From the IMG/VR virus record IMGVR_UViG_3300018080_000138, positions 1-64,000 of that record: a stretch of 64,000 bases of DNA; one strand, written 5' to 3'. The notes beneath the pieces are model-generated. The model did no database searches. It was not told the DNA's origin and saw only the letters and a list, made by a program, of their open reading frames with translations. The first letter of the stretch is position 1. Every line of letters starts with the position of its first letter. Made by a program: the position numbers and the translations under genes. Positions 35,205-44,060 of this stretch are shown piece after piece. This DNA comes from a virus.

Positions 35205-36105
35205 AAAGAAGAATAGTGTTGGGAAGGTAGAACTTGATCAATGTATTTCATTTTTAGAGAATAAACTTTATCCAAATATTATCCAAGGGTTAACTGATGA
35301 CATGGTCGAGGTTTATGATGTATGGAAAACAGGTTTACCTACTTTTAACTCAATCTCAGGAATTGGTGGTTTACCGAAGGGTAGACTTATTGAGATATTT
35401 GGTTCAGAAGGTGTTGGAAAATCATCACTTGCATTAAAATTTATAAAGGTTGTACAACAAGCTGGTGGTGTTGCGTTATACCTTGATTATGAGCATAGTT
35501 TTTCTACGAGATATGCAAGGATAAATGGTGTATCTTGTACAAAGGATAAATTTTTATTTTCTCAACCGGAATGCCTTGAAGATGGTTGGGACATTATAGA
35601 TGCACTTATTACTAATAATTTAGTTGATTTAATTGTCTTAGATAGTCTTGCGTCGGCACCAACAAGGGCAGAAGTAGAGGGTGATATTGGTGACTCACAA
35701 ATTGCTGTCCATGCAAGAGCAGTATCTCATGCACTTCGAAAATTAACATCGAAATTAGGTAAATCAAATACAACGTTGATTTTTATAAATCAGATAAGAT
35801 CAAAAATACAGACAATGGGATATGGTAGAAAAGAAACAACTCCTGGTGGAAAGTCTGTAAAATTTTATGCATCTATGCGGTTTAGGATGGTAAGAACGAA
35901 GGGAATTAGAAGGAATATAAATATTGATGGGTTATCACAAAAAATTGAAGTAGTTAGTGAGATTAAAGTGATTGCTGCAAAAAATAAAATGGCACCTCCA
36001 TTTAAGGAAGGTTATTTATATCTTGTACATGGTGCTGGAGTTTTTGAGAAGGTATCTGTTGATAAAGTATTAAAAGAATTGAAGAGAAGAGAAAATGTTA
36101 AATAG
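35197..36105 (+). CDS. RecA-like recombinase
   Basis: I chose ATG 35197; an in-frame TTG at 35188 is an alternative. The 302-residue product has Walker A GSEGVGKSS (69-77), ALYLDYEHSF (RecA E96 region), LIVLDSLASAP (Walker B), LIFINQIRSK with the conserved N-Q-x-R, and TTPGGKSVKFYAS. It lacks the long acidic C-terminus of bacterial RecA. It pairs strands in recombination-dependent replication and acts next to the SbcCD-like genes. Confidence 0.93.
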   Translation: MSKKKNSVGKVELDQCISFLENKLYPNIIQGLTDDMVEVYDVWKTGLPTFNSISGIGGLPKGRLIEIFGSEGVGKSSLALKFIKVVQQAGGVALYLDYEHSFSTRYARINGVSCTKDKFLFSQPECLEDGWDIIDALITNNLVDLIVLDSLASAPTRAEVEGDIGDSQIAVHARAVSHALRKLTSKLGKSNTTLIFINQIRSKIQTMGYGRKETTPGGKSVKFYASMRFRMVRTKGIRRNINIDGLSQKIEVVSEIKVIAAKNKMAPPFKEGYLYLVHGAGVFEKVSVDKVLKELKRRENVK

Positions 36106-37072
36106 AGTAGTAATCAAAAATTTTCAGAGTTTAGAGCATATCGAGTTTGTACTTGGTAATATTACAGTAATTACCGGCGAGACTGACCATGGTAAGTCAG
36201 CAATTATTCGTGCAATTGATATGTGTAGTTCAGGAAGATTAGTAGGTGAGCATGTTACATTTGATAAAGAATTCTCTGAGACTCACTTGTTTTTTGATGA
36301 TATTTCTATAAGTTGTGTGAAAGGTAAAAGGATAAATTCTTATATAGTTGGTAGTAAAAAGTATAGTTCTGTTGGTCGTACATTACCAGTAGAAGTAATA
36401 AATGGACTAAACATGAAACCTATAAGTGGAATTAAAAAAGAAGTGTATTTTCCTCATATAGCTACTCAAAAACAATCACCTTTTATACTTTCTACATCTT
36501 CATCCGCTGCTAATAGAATAATAGGCAATTTGACTGGTATTGATGTTTTAACCAATGCTACTTATGATAATCAGAGTGAGATCTTGAAGCTTAAAAGAAA
36601 AAGAAGATTTCATTTGGAAGAGGTACAGAGGTTAAAACAAGAGTATGATCCAAAAAAATTTTTAGTATTAAAGAAATTATTATTAAAAGTTCGTAAGTTA
36701 GAGGATAGTTATATAAAAGCCATTAAAAAGCGGTCTGTATTGTTGGAAAAGGAAAAGTTGACTAAACATGTTAAGAGTATTAGATGTAAATTGCAAAGTT
36801 TAAAGAAACAATTGGCAATAGTTAATAAATTACCAAATGTTGATAATAAAATTAATGAGATAAGTGCAAAGAATGATGAGTGTGTATTGGTAGAAAATAT
36901 TTTTAAGAGATTGTCTTTAGCTGAAGAAAATCTTAGTAAAATAAATAAATCCTTTAAGCAAGCATTAAAGGATTTAAAAGTTAAGTTGGATGGTTTAAAA
37001 GTTTGCCCATTTTGCCTGTCAAGTATAGATACTAAGAAGATAAACAAAATTGTAAGGGAATTAATAAGATGA
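36095..37072 (+). CDS. SbcC/Rad50 N-terminal half with zinc hook (split gene)
   Basis: The 325-residue protein starts like SbcC/Rad50 (RVVIKNFQSLEHIEFVLGNITVITGETDHGKSAI, Walker A at 28-35), then Q-K-QSPFILS, corresponding to the Q-loop, then a coiled coil from about residue 165. It ends just after the zinc hook CPFC (304-307) with 18 more residues. The signature motif and Walker B are absent and are found in a separate gene at 39271-39888. I infer the two halves assemble through the coils. Confidence 0.85.
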   Translation: MLNRVVIKNFQSLEHIEFVLGNITVITGETDHGKSAIIRAIDMCSSGRLVGEHVTFDKEFSETHLFFDDISISCVKGKRINSYIVGSKKYSSVGRTLPVEVINGLNMKPISGIKKEVYFPHIATQKQSPFILSTSSSAANRIIGNLTGIDVLTNATYDNQSEILKLKRKRRFHLEEVQRLKQEYDPKKFLVLKKLLLKVRKLEDSYIKAIKKRSVLLEKEKLTKHVKSIRCKLQSLKKQLAIVNKLPNVDNKINEISAKNDECVLVENIFKRLSLAEENLSKINKSFKQALKDLKVKLDGLKVCPFCLSSIDTKKINKIVRELIR

Positions 37073-37992
37073 TACTTATGTTTATAAATGATATACACCT
37101 TACATTGACATCACCTGCAAAAAGGAAGCAAACATATTTTAAAGAAATTTGTGCGAAGTTAGAAGAAATAAAGGAGGTTGCAGAAAGAATTGGTAGTACT
37201 GCGATAGTATTAACAGGTGATATTTTTCATAGGAGAAATGAGGATTACCTTACATTAAATTGGTTTTTGAATTGGATAAAAGAATGCCCATGTCCTGTTC
37301 ATGCAGTTATTGGAAATCATGATTATGTAGGTAATTTGGCAAATATTAGGTATAAACCAATGGGATCATTAATATGGTCGGGATTGTGTAATGTGAATAA
37401 CGCATTTATTGAAAGTGAGAATACTTCATGCATGTTATTTAAAAAGCATTGGAAGTATTCTAATGATGTAGAATACTATAAGGTTAAGAAAAGTTCTGCA
37501 AGGTATAATATACTCGCAACACATGCACCATTTATTCCTGATGGTGTAAAGGGATTTGGAACAGTATTTAAGTATTCACAGATAAAGATGACCGTCGACT
37601 ATATTTTTCATGGGCATCACCATAATGATTATGGTATTCAAGCAGTTAATGGAATACGATTTGTTAATCTTGGTGCATTATCAAGAGGATCGTTGGTTGA
37701 GAGAGATTTAAAGCGAGAAATAAAGATCCCAATTCTTTATTTAGGAAATAAGGCTACGGTAAAACAGTATAAGTTAAAAAATGTTTTACCAATTCACGAG
37801 GTCATATCTTCATCTGAGGAACAGTTATATGATATTGAGCGGTTGGATAAAGAAAAGGTAGATTTGTTTTTAAGTGAAGTTGGTATGACAAGAAAGGATA
37901 CAATAGATTTTTCTTGGGTATATGAAGATGTAGGTGACCCTGTTAAAACGTGTGTTAAGAATTATATAGAAAGACATATTTATGGACATTGA
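37069..37992 (+). CDS. sbcD: SbcD/Mre11-like nuclease
   Basis: The 307-residue phosphoesterase has NDIHLT (D8, H10), VLTGDIFHRR (D51), IGNHDY (N83, H84), ATHAP and FHGHHH, with a C-terminal extension of about 80 residues like the Rad50-contacting part of Mre11. It lies between the two Rad50-like half genes, which supports an SbcCD complex that processes DNA ends. It overlaps the upstream gene by 4 bases. Confidence 0.9.
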   Translation: MILMFINDIHLTLTSPAKRKQTYFKEICAKLEEIKEVAERIGSTAIVLTGDIFHRRNEDYLTLNWFLNWIKECPCPVHAVIGNHDYVGNLANIRYKPMGSLIWSGLCNVNNAFIESENTSCMLFKKHWKYSNDVEYYKVKKSSARYNILATHAPFIPDGVKGFGTVFKYSQIKMTVDYIFHGHHHNDYGIQAVNGIRFVNLGALSRGSLVERDLKREIKIPILYLGNKATVKQYKLKNVLPIHEVISSSEEQLYDIERLDKEKVDLFLSEVGMTRKDTIDFSWVYEDVGDPVKTCVKNYIERHIYGH

Positions 37993-38215
37993 TAAACTTA
38001 AAAAGAAAATTCTTGAAATAAAAACCAGGAAGAATATATTAGAAACTAAGATAGAAACTTTGGCCGTTGAACTACAAGCATTGCAGGAAAAGACAGGATT
38101 AATTAGTACTGATGATATAGCAGCTCAGATTAAGCAGAATAACAATGAGATTAGAACAATAATATCGGTTGCTGATAAAATTTTATTAAAGGTAAAAGAA
38201 AACGATGGAATTTAA
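37982..38215 (+). CDS. small coiled-coil protein
   Basis: The 77-residue product is one continuous heptad-like coiled coil (KLKKKILEIKTRKNILETKIETLAVELQALQ region), with a short break near residue 40. It overlaps both neighbours. Located between SbcD and the clamp, and close to the two Rad50 halves, it could add a coiled-coil segment to the split SbcC, but this is inference. Confidence 0.6.
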   Translation: MDIDKLKKKILEIKTRKNILETKIETLAVELQALQEKTGLISTDDIAAQIKQNNNEIRTIISVADKILLKVKENDGI

Positions 38216-39281
38216 AATACATAGCCAGATATTGAGTAGTATAGTAAAAAAATTTAGTCCAATATTGGCAAGTAAGGGCATGATAGAAGGACATGGGAAT
38301 ATTTTTTTAAATGCAAAAGGTAATAAGTTGCAGGTATTTGGAGAGAATACTTCAGTTGGGTTACTATTAAATGAATGTGATGTATCAATTATTAAAGATG
38401 GTAAAGTAGTAATAGATTTTTTAGTATTAAAAGAAATTTCAAGTCATACAAAAGATAATGTATTATTTAAAACTTCTGATAAGTTAGAAATAGTAAATAA
38501 AAGTACAAAATGGAAATTTGAGTTATTACAACAAAAATCTAAATTTCCTGGATTCCCAAAAAATAATACGAATAAAGTTGTACTAAAAACGAATGAACTT
38601 AATATTGCAATTAATCATACTTCGTATTCTGTTTGTAAAGATATGGCAAGGGTTGAGTTAAATCAGCTTGCGACATCTTCGGGATATTTGGTTGGGACAG
38701 ATGGTATTAGATGTAGTATGTATAAAACAAAACTTGATTTAGCCATTCCTGAGGTTGCTATACAGTCATTGGTAACTTTATTAGACATTTTTGATGATAA
38801 AGACGTTTCTATCATAAGCTCTAAAAGTCATACATATTTTCTTTTTCCGTCTAATGTGTATTATTTTAGGAAGTATAATGCAAATTTTCCTGATATAAAG
38901 GAATCCGTACTTAATTTAGTAAAAGATTATGACATGTATATCGAAGTAAATAGAGAACGTTTTATTGATACACTTGGTAGAATTGATATAGCAATTTATA
39001 AGGATCCTACAACACCAGTTGATATTATTGTGTCCAATGGTAAACATTTAATAGTAAAAAGTGTAAGTAATACTGTGAAAAGTGTTGCTAAGATACCTGT
39101 AAGATTAGAAGGAATTAGTATTAATATTCGTGTTCGTTTAAAACATCTTACCGACGCATTAAATAAGTTATCGTCTAAGAATGTGAAGATATTTTATGCG
39201 GGATCTTCTAAACCTTTGTATATAAAGGCCGATAAGTATAAGATAGTAATTTTACCAATGGAAAAGGAAGATGAGAAATAG
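38205..39281 (+). CDS. dnaN: DNA polymerase III beta-like sliding clamp
   Basis: The 358-residue length fits the three-domain bacterial clamp. Features include an N-terminal FKIHSQILSSIVKKFSPIL helix, a domain 2 segment ELNIAINHTSYSVCKDMARVELN matching the F-A-x-S-x-D-x-x-R-P-x-L-x-G block of DnaN, YLVGTDGIRCSMYK matching the V-A-T-D-G-H-R block, and a final VKIFYAGSSKPLYIKADKYKIVILPM matching the P-x-x-I/L terminal strand. The terminal peptide -VILPME extends 6 residues past the usual end. It would be a ring tether for the polymerase. Confidence 0.85.
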   Translation: MEFKIHSQILSSIVKKFSPILASKGMIEGHGNIFLNAKGNKLQVFGENTSVGLLLNECDVSIIKDGKVVIDFLVLKEISSHTKDNVLFKTSDKLEIVNKSTKWKFELLQQKSKFPGFPKNNTNKVVLKTNELNIAINHTSYSVCKDMARVELNQLATSSGYLVGTDGIRCSMYKTKLDLAIPEVAIQSLVTLLDIFDDKDVSIISSKSHTYFLFPSNVYYFRKYNANFPDIKESVLNLVKDYDMYIEVNRERFIDTLGRIDIAIYKDPTTPVDIIVSNGKHLIVKSVSNTVKSVAKIPVRLEGISINIRVRLKHLTDALNKLSSKNVKIFYAGSSKPLYIKADKYKIVILPMEKEDEK

Positions 39282-39888
39282 ATTAAAACATTCTATTGAG
39301 AGAATAGAAAAACAATTAAATATGTATAATAGTATGAGAATGAGTATTAAATATCATGAAGTTGAGTTAGAAAAAATTAACTCAGAATTATTGATTCAAG
39401 AAAAGAGTTTTTCCGTACTAAAGAAGGCACAAGAGGGAGTTACGGATATCCATAGTAGGCTTGAGGCAATGCAGTCGTATGCCTTAAGTTATATTTTAGA
39501 GCAGAATGTAAAATTTTCTTTTAACTTTTCTTCTGCAAAGTCTGGTTCAATGAGGTTTAAATTGTCATTGGATAATTCTAAACAGAAGACAGATATCTGT
39601 GGGTCAAGGGGTGGCGGTGTTGAAGACATAATGAGTTTTTTGTTTCGTGTGATTTGTGTATTAACACGAAAACAACGAAAATTTATAGCATTAGATGAAC
39701 CATTTACTGCGATATCACAGAATAAATTTGAACGTTTGATGGAATTTATTGCCATGATAGTAAAAAAAACAGGTTTACAGCTTTTAATTGTTACACATAA
39801 AAAACAATTATTAGACATAGCCGATGTTAAGTATAAGGTAAATCTTATAGATGGGAGTACTAAAATAAAAAGGTTAAAAAATGGTTAA
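39271..39888 (+). CDS. SbcC/Rad50 C-terminal half (split gene)
   Basis: The 205-residue protein begins with a coiled coil (residues 1-70) and continues with the Rad50 C-terminal ATPase lobe: signature SRGGGVEDIMSFLFRV (112-127), Walker B FIALDEPFTAIS (138-149) and H-loop IVTHKK (H176). No Walker A is present; that is in the gene at 36095-37072. Together they would make one Rad50-type ATPase. It is separated from its partner by SbcD, a coiled coil and the clamp. Confidence 0.85.
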   Translation: MRNRLKHSIERIEKQLNMYNSMRMSIKYHEVELEKINSELLIQEKSFSVLKKAQEGVTDIHSRLEAMQSYALSYILEQNVKFSFNFSSAKSGSMRFKLSLDNSKQKTDICGSRGGGVEDIMSFLFRVICVLTRKQRKFIALDEPFTAISQNKFERLMEFIAMIVKKTGLQLLIVTHKKQLLDIADVKYKVNLIDGSTKIKRLKNG

Positions 39889-41002
39889 TCTTGCAATAAA
39901 GTACAGACCGGTAACATTTGATAAAGTAATTGGACAAGAAGTAACTGTAAAAATACTTAAAAATATGGTAAAAACAAAGGACATATGCTTATCCTATGTA
40001 TTTTCTGGATCGTTTGGTACTGGAAAGACAACGTTAGCACGTATTTTTTCACGGGCTATAAATTGTGAGAATAAAGAATTTGGGTATAATCCCTGTAATA
40101 AATGCCATACATGTAAAAGTATTAGTTCAGATACTGCAATGGATGTTGTAGAAATGGATGCAGCATCCAATGGTCTTGTTAATGATATTAGAAATTTATC
40201 AGAGGCCGCAAAGTATAAACCAATTATTAATTATAAGGTTTTTATACTTGATGAAGCACATAGTATAAGTAATACGGCATTTCAGGTGTTTTTAAAGATG
40301 CTTGAGGTACAGGGAAAAGCCGTATTTATTTTTTGTACAACAAGAAAAGATAAGATTCCTGAGACAATTTTATCAAGAAGTAGTGTTCATGATTTTTACC
40401 CTGTATCTGATGTGGATATTTTTTCTTTACTTAAAGATATAGCAGGTAAAGAAAATTTAAAATATGATGAGAAGGCATTGAAAATTATAAGTAAGTTGTC
40501 AGATGGATCAGTCAGAAATGCATTGACTGTATTGAGTGATTTATCAACAATTGAAATAAGTGTGGCAAATACAGTAAAGTTATATGGATTGGTAACTAAT
40601 AAATATTCTGATAGTATTTTTGAGTATTTATTCTCAGGAAGTGTAAACAATGCACTTAGATTGACTGTAAATGAGATAAATAAAGGAAGTGACATTAAAA
40701 ATATGATTAAGTCGTTATCAAACACGTTACTTGATATTGTAAGTGCAAAATATAAGTGTTACCAGAGAATAAACGGATCATTAGAAAGAAAGAAAAGAAT
40801 CTCAAAGTTAGCCCTAAAATTAAAAAATGGTATACCTTCTAAGTTATTTACGGAATTTTGTAATGCTGATTTTAATCTTCGTTCATTAATCCCAAGTAAT
40901 ATAACTATGTTATTATTAATTTCATCAATGGCAGAAGTAATTGGAGTTGAGCAGAGAAATATATTGGATGTTTCTGATATTGAGAGGTTAATAAATGAGT
41001 GA
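39881..41002 (+). CDS. dnaX: DnaX-like clamp loader ATPase
   Basis: The 373-residue protein starts with the DnaX opening KYRPVTFDKVIGQE, Walker A GSFGTGKT (43-50), zinc-binding Cys at 62, 72, 75 and 78, EMDAASN, VFILDEAHS (D124, E125) and ETILSRS, the SRC motif with Ser for Cys. The C-terminus holds the collar helices; the length equals gamma rather than tau. It would load the DnaN-type clamp with the delta and delta-prime-like proteins at 20.4-21.8 kb. Confidence 0.92.
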   Translation: MVNLAIKYRPVTFDKVIGQEVTVKILKNMVKTKDICLSYVFSGSFGTGKTTLARIFSRAINCENKEFGYNPCNKCHTCKSISSDTAMDVVEMDAASNGLVNDIRNLSEAAKYKPIINYKVFILDEAHSISNTAFQVFLKMLEVQGKAVFIFCTTRKDKIPETILSRSSVHDFYPVSDVDIFSLLKDIAGKENLKYDEKALKIISKLSDGSVRNALTVLSDLSTIEISVANTVKLYGLVTNKYSDSIFEYLFSGSVNNALRLTVNEINKGSDIKNMIKSLSNTLLDIVSAKYKCYQRINGSLERKKRISKLALKLKNGIPSKLFTEFCNADFNLRSLIPSNITMLLLISSMAEVIGVEQRNILDVSDIERLINE

Positions 41003-41534
41003 TATAATAAAAAGAAATGAACTTATTTTAGCAATGATCCCAAAAGGTAGAGGGATGGTAGCAAAGTCAGAATATTTTAAGAAAATAATTAAGTTTTTTC
41101 TTCAAGGTTATAGCCCTGAGGTGATAGCCAGAATACTTCGTTTAAAACATGGAAGTAAGATTACAGCCGATTCTATAAGAAAGTATGTAAAGAGATATAT
41201 TGATCCAAAGTTATTAAAATATCATTTAATTCTAAGAAACAAACTGAGAAAAAACTCAGTATATGTCGCAATAGAAGAGTTGTCTGCAATACAAGAGAAT
41301 AGATTGTATAATTTACTTAGACTTGAGAAAAAAAGTAAGGACAAATATATATCTGACGCAAGGTTTGAGATAGGTACACTGTTAAATCTTTATAAAGCAT
41401 TAAATTCAATGGACGTTATTGTTACTGAGGATGAGATTACTGCTAAGCAAGATTTAAGTTTTTCAAGTGATGGTGTTAGAGTTGATAAGGTAGTATCTCT
41501 TGCTAAAAGGATAAAACAAATAAGAGGTTATTAG
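40995..41534 (+). CDS. probable terminase small subunit
   Basis: The 179-residue product has a helix-turn-helix near residues 25-65 (KIIKFFLQGYSPEVIARILRL, then KITADSIRKYVKR), followed by long helices. It lies directly before the terminase ATPase gene and overlaps its neighbours, the usual setting of TerS, which recognises the packaging site. No family-specific residue was identified. Confidence 0.6.
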   Translation: MSDIIKRNELILAMIPKGRGMVAKSEYFKKIIKFFLQGYSPEVIARILRLKHGSKITADSIRKYVKRYIDPKLLKYHLILRNKLRKNSVYVAIEELSAIQENRLYNLLRLEKKSKDKYISDARFEIGTLLNLYKALNSMDVIVTEDEITAKQDLSFSSDGVRVDKVVSLAKRIKQIRGY

Positions 41535-42700
41535 TGAGTGTTAGACGTGAGGTAGAAAATCTTACTGATTCTGAGAAACAACTATTGAGAAAGATGTTGG
41601 ATGATGAGATTTTTTATAAGGAAGTAATAGATAATATTTATATTTGTGATAAGGTGGGAATTCAGCAATTTATTGAAGATGAAAATTATCTTGGAAGTGG
41701 TGATGAGATTTGGCCGGCAATAAAAAACGATCTTATTAAGATATATGAGTTGGGGGTTCGAGAAGCATTTATGGTGGAGGGTATAGGTGCTGGTAAATCA
41801 ACAAAGACGGCTCTTGCGTTGTGTTATGAGTTATTTAAATTAGGGAGGTTAAAAAATCCACAAAGATACTATGGTTTACGTTCAAAAACAAAAATTGCTG
41901 TTATTAATATGTCAATTAGAGCAACACAGGCAAAGGATGTGTTGTTTGATGATATCCAAAGTTTAATAGGAATGTCACCTTGGTTTAATAAATTTTTTAA
42001 GCCAGATCAGAAAGTCCATTCAAAACTTAAATTTCCTAATAATATTTTTGCTATTCCTGGAAATTCACAGGAATCACTTCCAATAGGATTTACGTTAAAA
42101 GCCGCAGCATTGGATGAAGCGGCACATTTTATGACTAAATTTCATATTGGTGATGATATGGATCAAAGTAGAAATGTTTACCTTTCATTATTGAAGAGAT
42201 TAAGATCAAGATTTATGGATTATTTATTAATTGTTTGTACATCTCCGAGATTGGTAGAAGATTTGACTGAGAAGATGAGGGAAAAAGCACTAAAATCCAA
42301 TGGTGACATGTTTTGGATAAGAAGACCACTATGGAAAGCAAAACCAAAAGGATATTATGCAAATGATTATTTTGTCTATGATGAGAGGCATCAAAAAATA
42401 ATTGGTTCGGCAAAGGATGTTATTGAGTGTGTGTTTGGTAAAATAGATGGATTTGAGAAACTATGTCTTGAGGAGGTTCAGTACTTGGTTAATTTAATGT
42501 ATAATTATAAGCCTGAAGCGGTTAGTGATTATGTTATTGACGAGACATTGGAGGTAGTAGACCCTGGATTAGGAATAACAAGGGCCGATGCTGATCTAAG
42601 TGTTGTTAATATTCTTGATAGTATTAGTAACCTTGAGAAAGATGATGAGTTCGATTCTATTGAAGATATTTCCGAGAGCGCTGAGGTGCTCACTATATGA
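41534..42700 (+). CDS. terL: terminase large subunit, ATPase half (split gene)
   Basis: The start is GTG 41534. The 388-residue protein has the packaging ATPase motifs: Walker A VEGIGAGKST (81-90), IAVINMS, Walker B AAALDEAAHF (190-199) and the coupling-type motif LIVCTSPR. The C-terminal 60 residues are acidic and look like a linker. No nuclease motif is present; the nuclease is in the next gene, which overlaps by 4 bases. Confidence 0.87.
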   Translation: MSVRREVENLTDSEKQLLRKMLDDEIFYKEVIDNIYICDKVGIQQFIEDENYLGSGDEIWPAIKNDLIKIYELGVREAFMVEGIGAGKSTKTALALCYELFKLGRLKNPQRYYGLRSKTKIAVINMSIRATQAKDVLFDDIQSLIGMSPWFNKFFKPDQKVHSKLKFPNNIFAIPGNSQESLPIGFTLKAAALDEAAHFMTKFHIGDDMDQSRNVYLSLLKRLRSRFMDYLLIVCTSPRLVEDLTEKMREKALKSNGDMFWIRRPLWKAKPKGYYANDYFVYDERHQKIIGSAKDVIECVFGKIDGFEKLCLEEVQYLVNLMYNYKPEAVSDYVIDETLEVVDPGLGITRADADLSVVNILDSISNLEKDDEFDSIEDISESAEVLTI

Positions 42701-43446
42701 AAATTGAAAGTATAAAAATTCATTCAGACTCAATATTAACTGTTATCCCAAGTCATTTCCTTCCAGATTACCAGGAAGATGCTGGTAAGGCACATAGAGA
42801 TTTTGGTGCAAAAACACATAGAGAATCAATAAGATTTATAAGAGATGAGTTATTAGTTGATTCTATGTTTGATCAGTCAGTTAGTAGACCAATAACAGAT
42901 AATCTTGTACTTTACCGGTGGTTTTTACCTAAGAAAAATTGTTATTACCATGCGCATATTGATCTTGGGTTTAACCATTGTAGTTGTGGTATTGCACTTG
43001 CTCACCAAGAGGGTTGGGGAACAGTAATTGATTTGGCCGAGTCATTATCGCCTAAGTTATTTGGTGGTGAGATAGATTTTGAAGAAATTAGGCAAATAGT
43101 AAAATCTCTTGTTTTAAGAAGATTTAATGTCACTGTCACATACGACAGTTTTCAGTCATTTGATAGTATACAACAGTTAAGACAAGGTGGGATAATTGCT
43201 GATTTATTTTCAGTAGATAGAGATATGAGAGCATATATTTCGTTGAGAAGAGGGTTATATGAGAAGTCTATCAAATGTTATTTTTCTGAGAAGTTAAGAA
43301 ATGAGCTTCTTGGTTTAGTAAGAAGTGGTGATAAAATTGATAAGCCTGTTAATGGTTCAAAGGATCTTTCTGATGCTGTTGCAGCAGCAGTATACCATTG
43401 CAGAGAGTTTTCAAATAGATTAATCACAGAAGGGAAGGTGGTATAA
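42697..43446 (+). CDS. terL: terminase large subunit, nuclease half (split gene)
   Basis: The 249-residue product has the RNase H-like terminase nuclease pattern: HAHIDLGFNHCSCGIALAH (D89), VTVTYDSFQS (D150) and GSKDLSDAVAAAVYH (D223/D226). It lacks any ATPase motif. Together with the preceding gene it rebuilds a normal TerL. It cuts concatemeric DNA during headful or site-specific packaging. The ATGA overlap suggests equal expression of the halves. Confidence 0.85.
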   Translation: MKIESIKIHSDSILTVIPSHFLPDYQEDAGKAHRDFGAKTHRESIRFIRDELLVDSMFDQSVSRPITDNLVLYRWFLPKKNCYYHAHIDLGFNHCSCGIALAHQEGWGTVIDLAESLSPKLFGGEIDFEEIRQIVKSLVLRRFNVTVTYDSFQSFDSIQQLRQGGIIADLFSVDRDMRAYISLRRGLYEKSIKCYFSEKLRNELLGLVRSGDKIDKPVNGSKDLSDAVAAAVYHCREFSNRLITEGKVV

Positions 43447-43448
43447 GT

Positions 43449-43748
43449 ATGAAAAATATTAAAAAGTCTGCAAAAAAAGTTACGGGAAATATTTTTTGTA
43501 AGTATTGTAGAAAAATTACCTCACATAGGGTATCAATAGACATAGGGTACGGAAAAGTGGTGGTTATGTGTCTGAGCTGTTTAAGAATAGTACATTCTGT
43601 TTCATTACAGACATTTGATAAATATATTCAGGAAAAAAAAGATAGTATAAAAAAGATAAAGATTGCAGTGCTTGATGATATAAAGTCGTTGGATAGTGCC
43701 AAGCAAGATTTAATCAATAAATTTATTGAGAAAGTAGATGGAAAATGA
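43449..43748 (+). CDS. zinc-ribbon protein with helical tail
   Basis: The 99-residue product has CKYC at about 17-20 and CLSC at about 41-44, a zinc ribbon, followed by a charged helix (residues 52-99). No family is recognised. It follows the terminase genes with a GGAAGG ribosome site and overlaps the next gene by 4 bases. Confidence 0.6.
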   Translation: MKNIKKSAKKVTGNIFCKYCRKITSHRVSIDIGYGKVVVMCLSCLRIVHSVSLQTFDKYIQEKKDSIKKIKIAVLDDIKSLDSAKQDLINKFIEKVDGK

Positions 43749-44035
43749 AAAGAAGTACTAAGTTACATCAAAGAATTAGTTTAATTGCTGACGAAGTCCA
43801 TCAAATAGCCATTAAACAGGCAGAGGTAAAAGGATTATTTGATTCTTTAAAGGCAAATATATTAAAAGATTTTAACGAAGCTATTTCTGAGATCCGTGTA
43901 TTGTATGATGTAAAATTACAGAAGCATGATGATGAGTTAGAGGAATTACACTCAAAGTTTAAGATAAGAACAACACTTTTTGTTATTTTTATGATAGTAA
44001 TTGAAGCAGTTGCCGTTGTGTTGAAGACATCATAA
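43745..44035 (+). CDS. coiled-coil membrane-anchored protein
   Basis: The 96-residue product is a long amphipathic coiled coil (residues 1-72) followed by one C-terminal transmembrane helix (TTLFVIFMIVIEAVAVVL). This architecture recalls small phage proteins that anchor to the inner membrane, and the i-spanin or XhlA-like hemolysin group; no definite assignment is possible. Confidence 0.55.
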   Translation: MKRSTKLHQRISLIADEVHQIAIKQAEVKGLFDSLKANILKDFNEAISEIRVLYDVKLQKHDDELEELHSKFKIRTTLFVIFMIVIEAVAVVLKTS

Positions 44036-44060
44036 TATATTTTATTAAGTATTGGTGATA

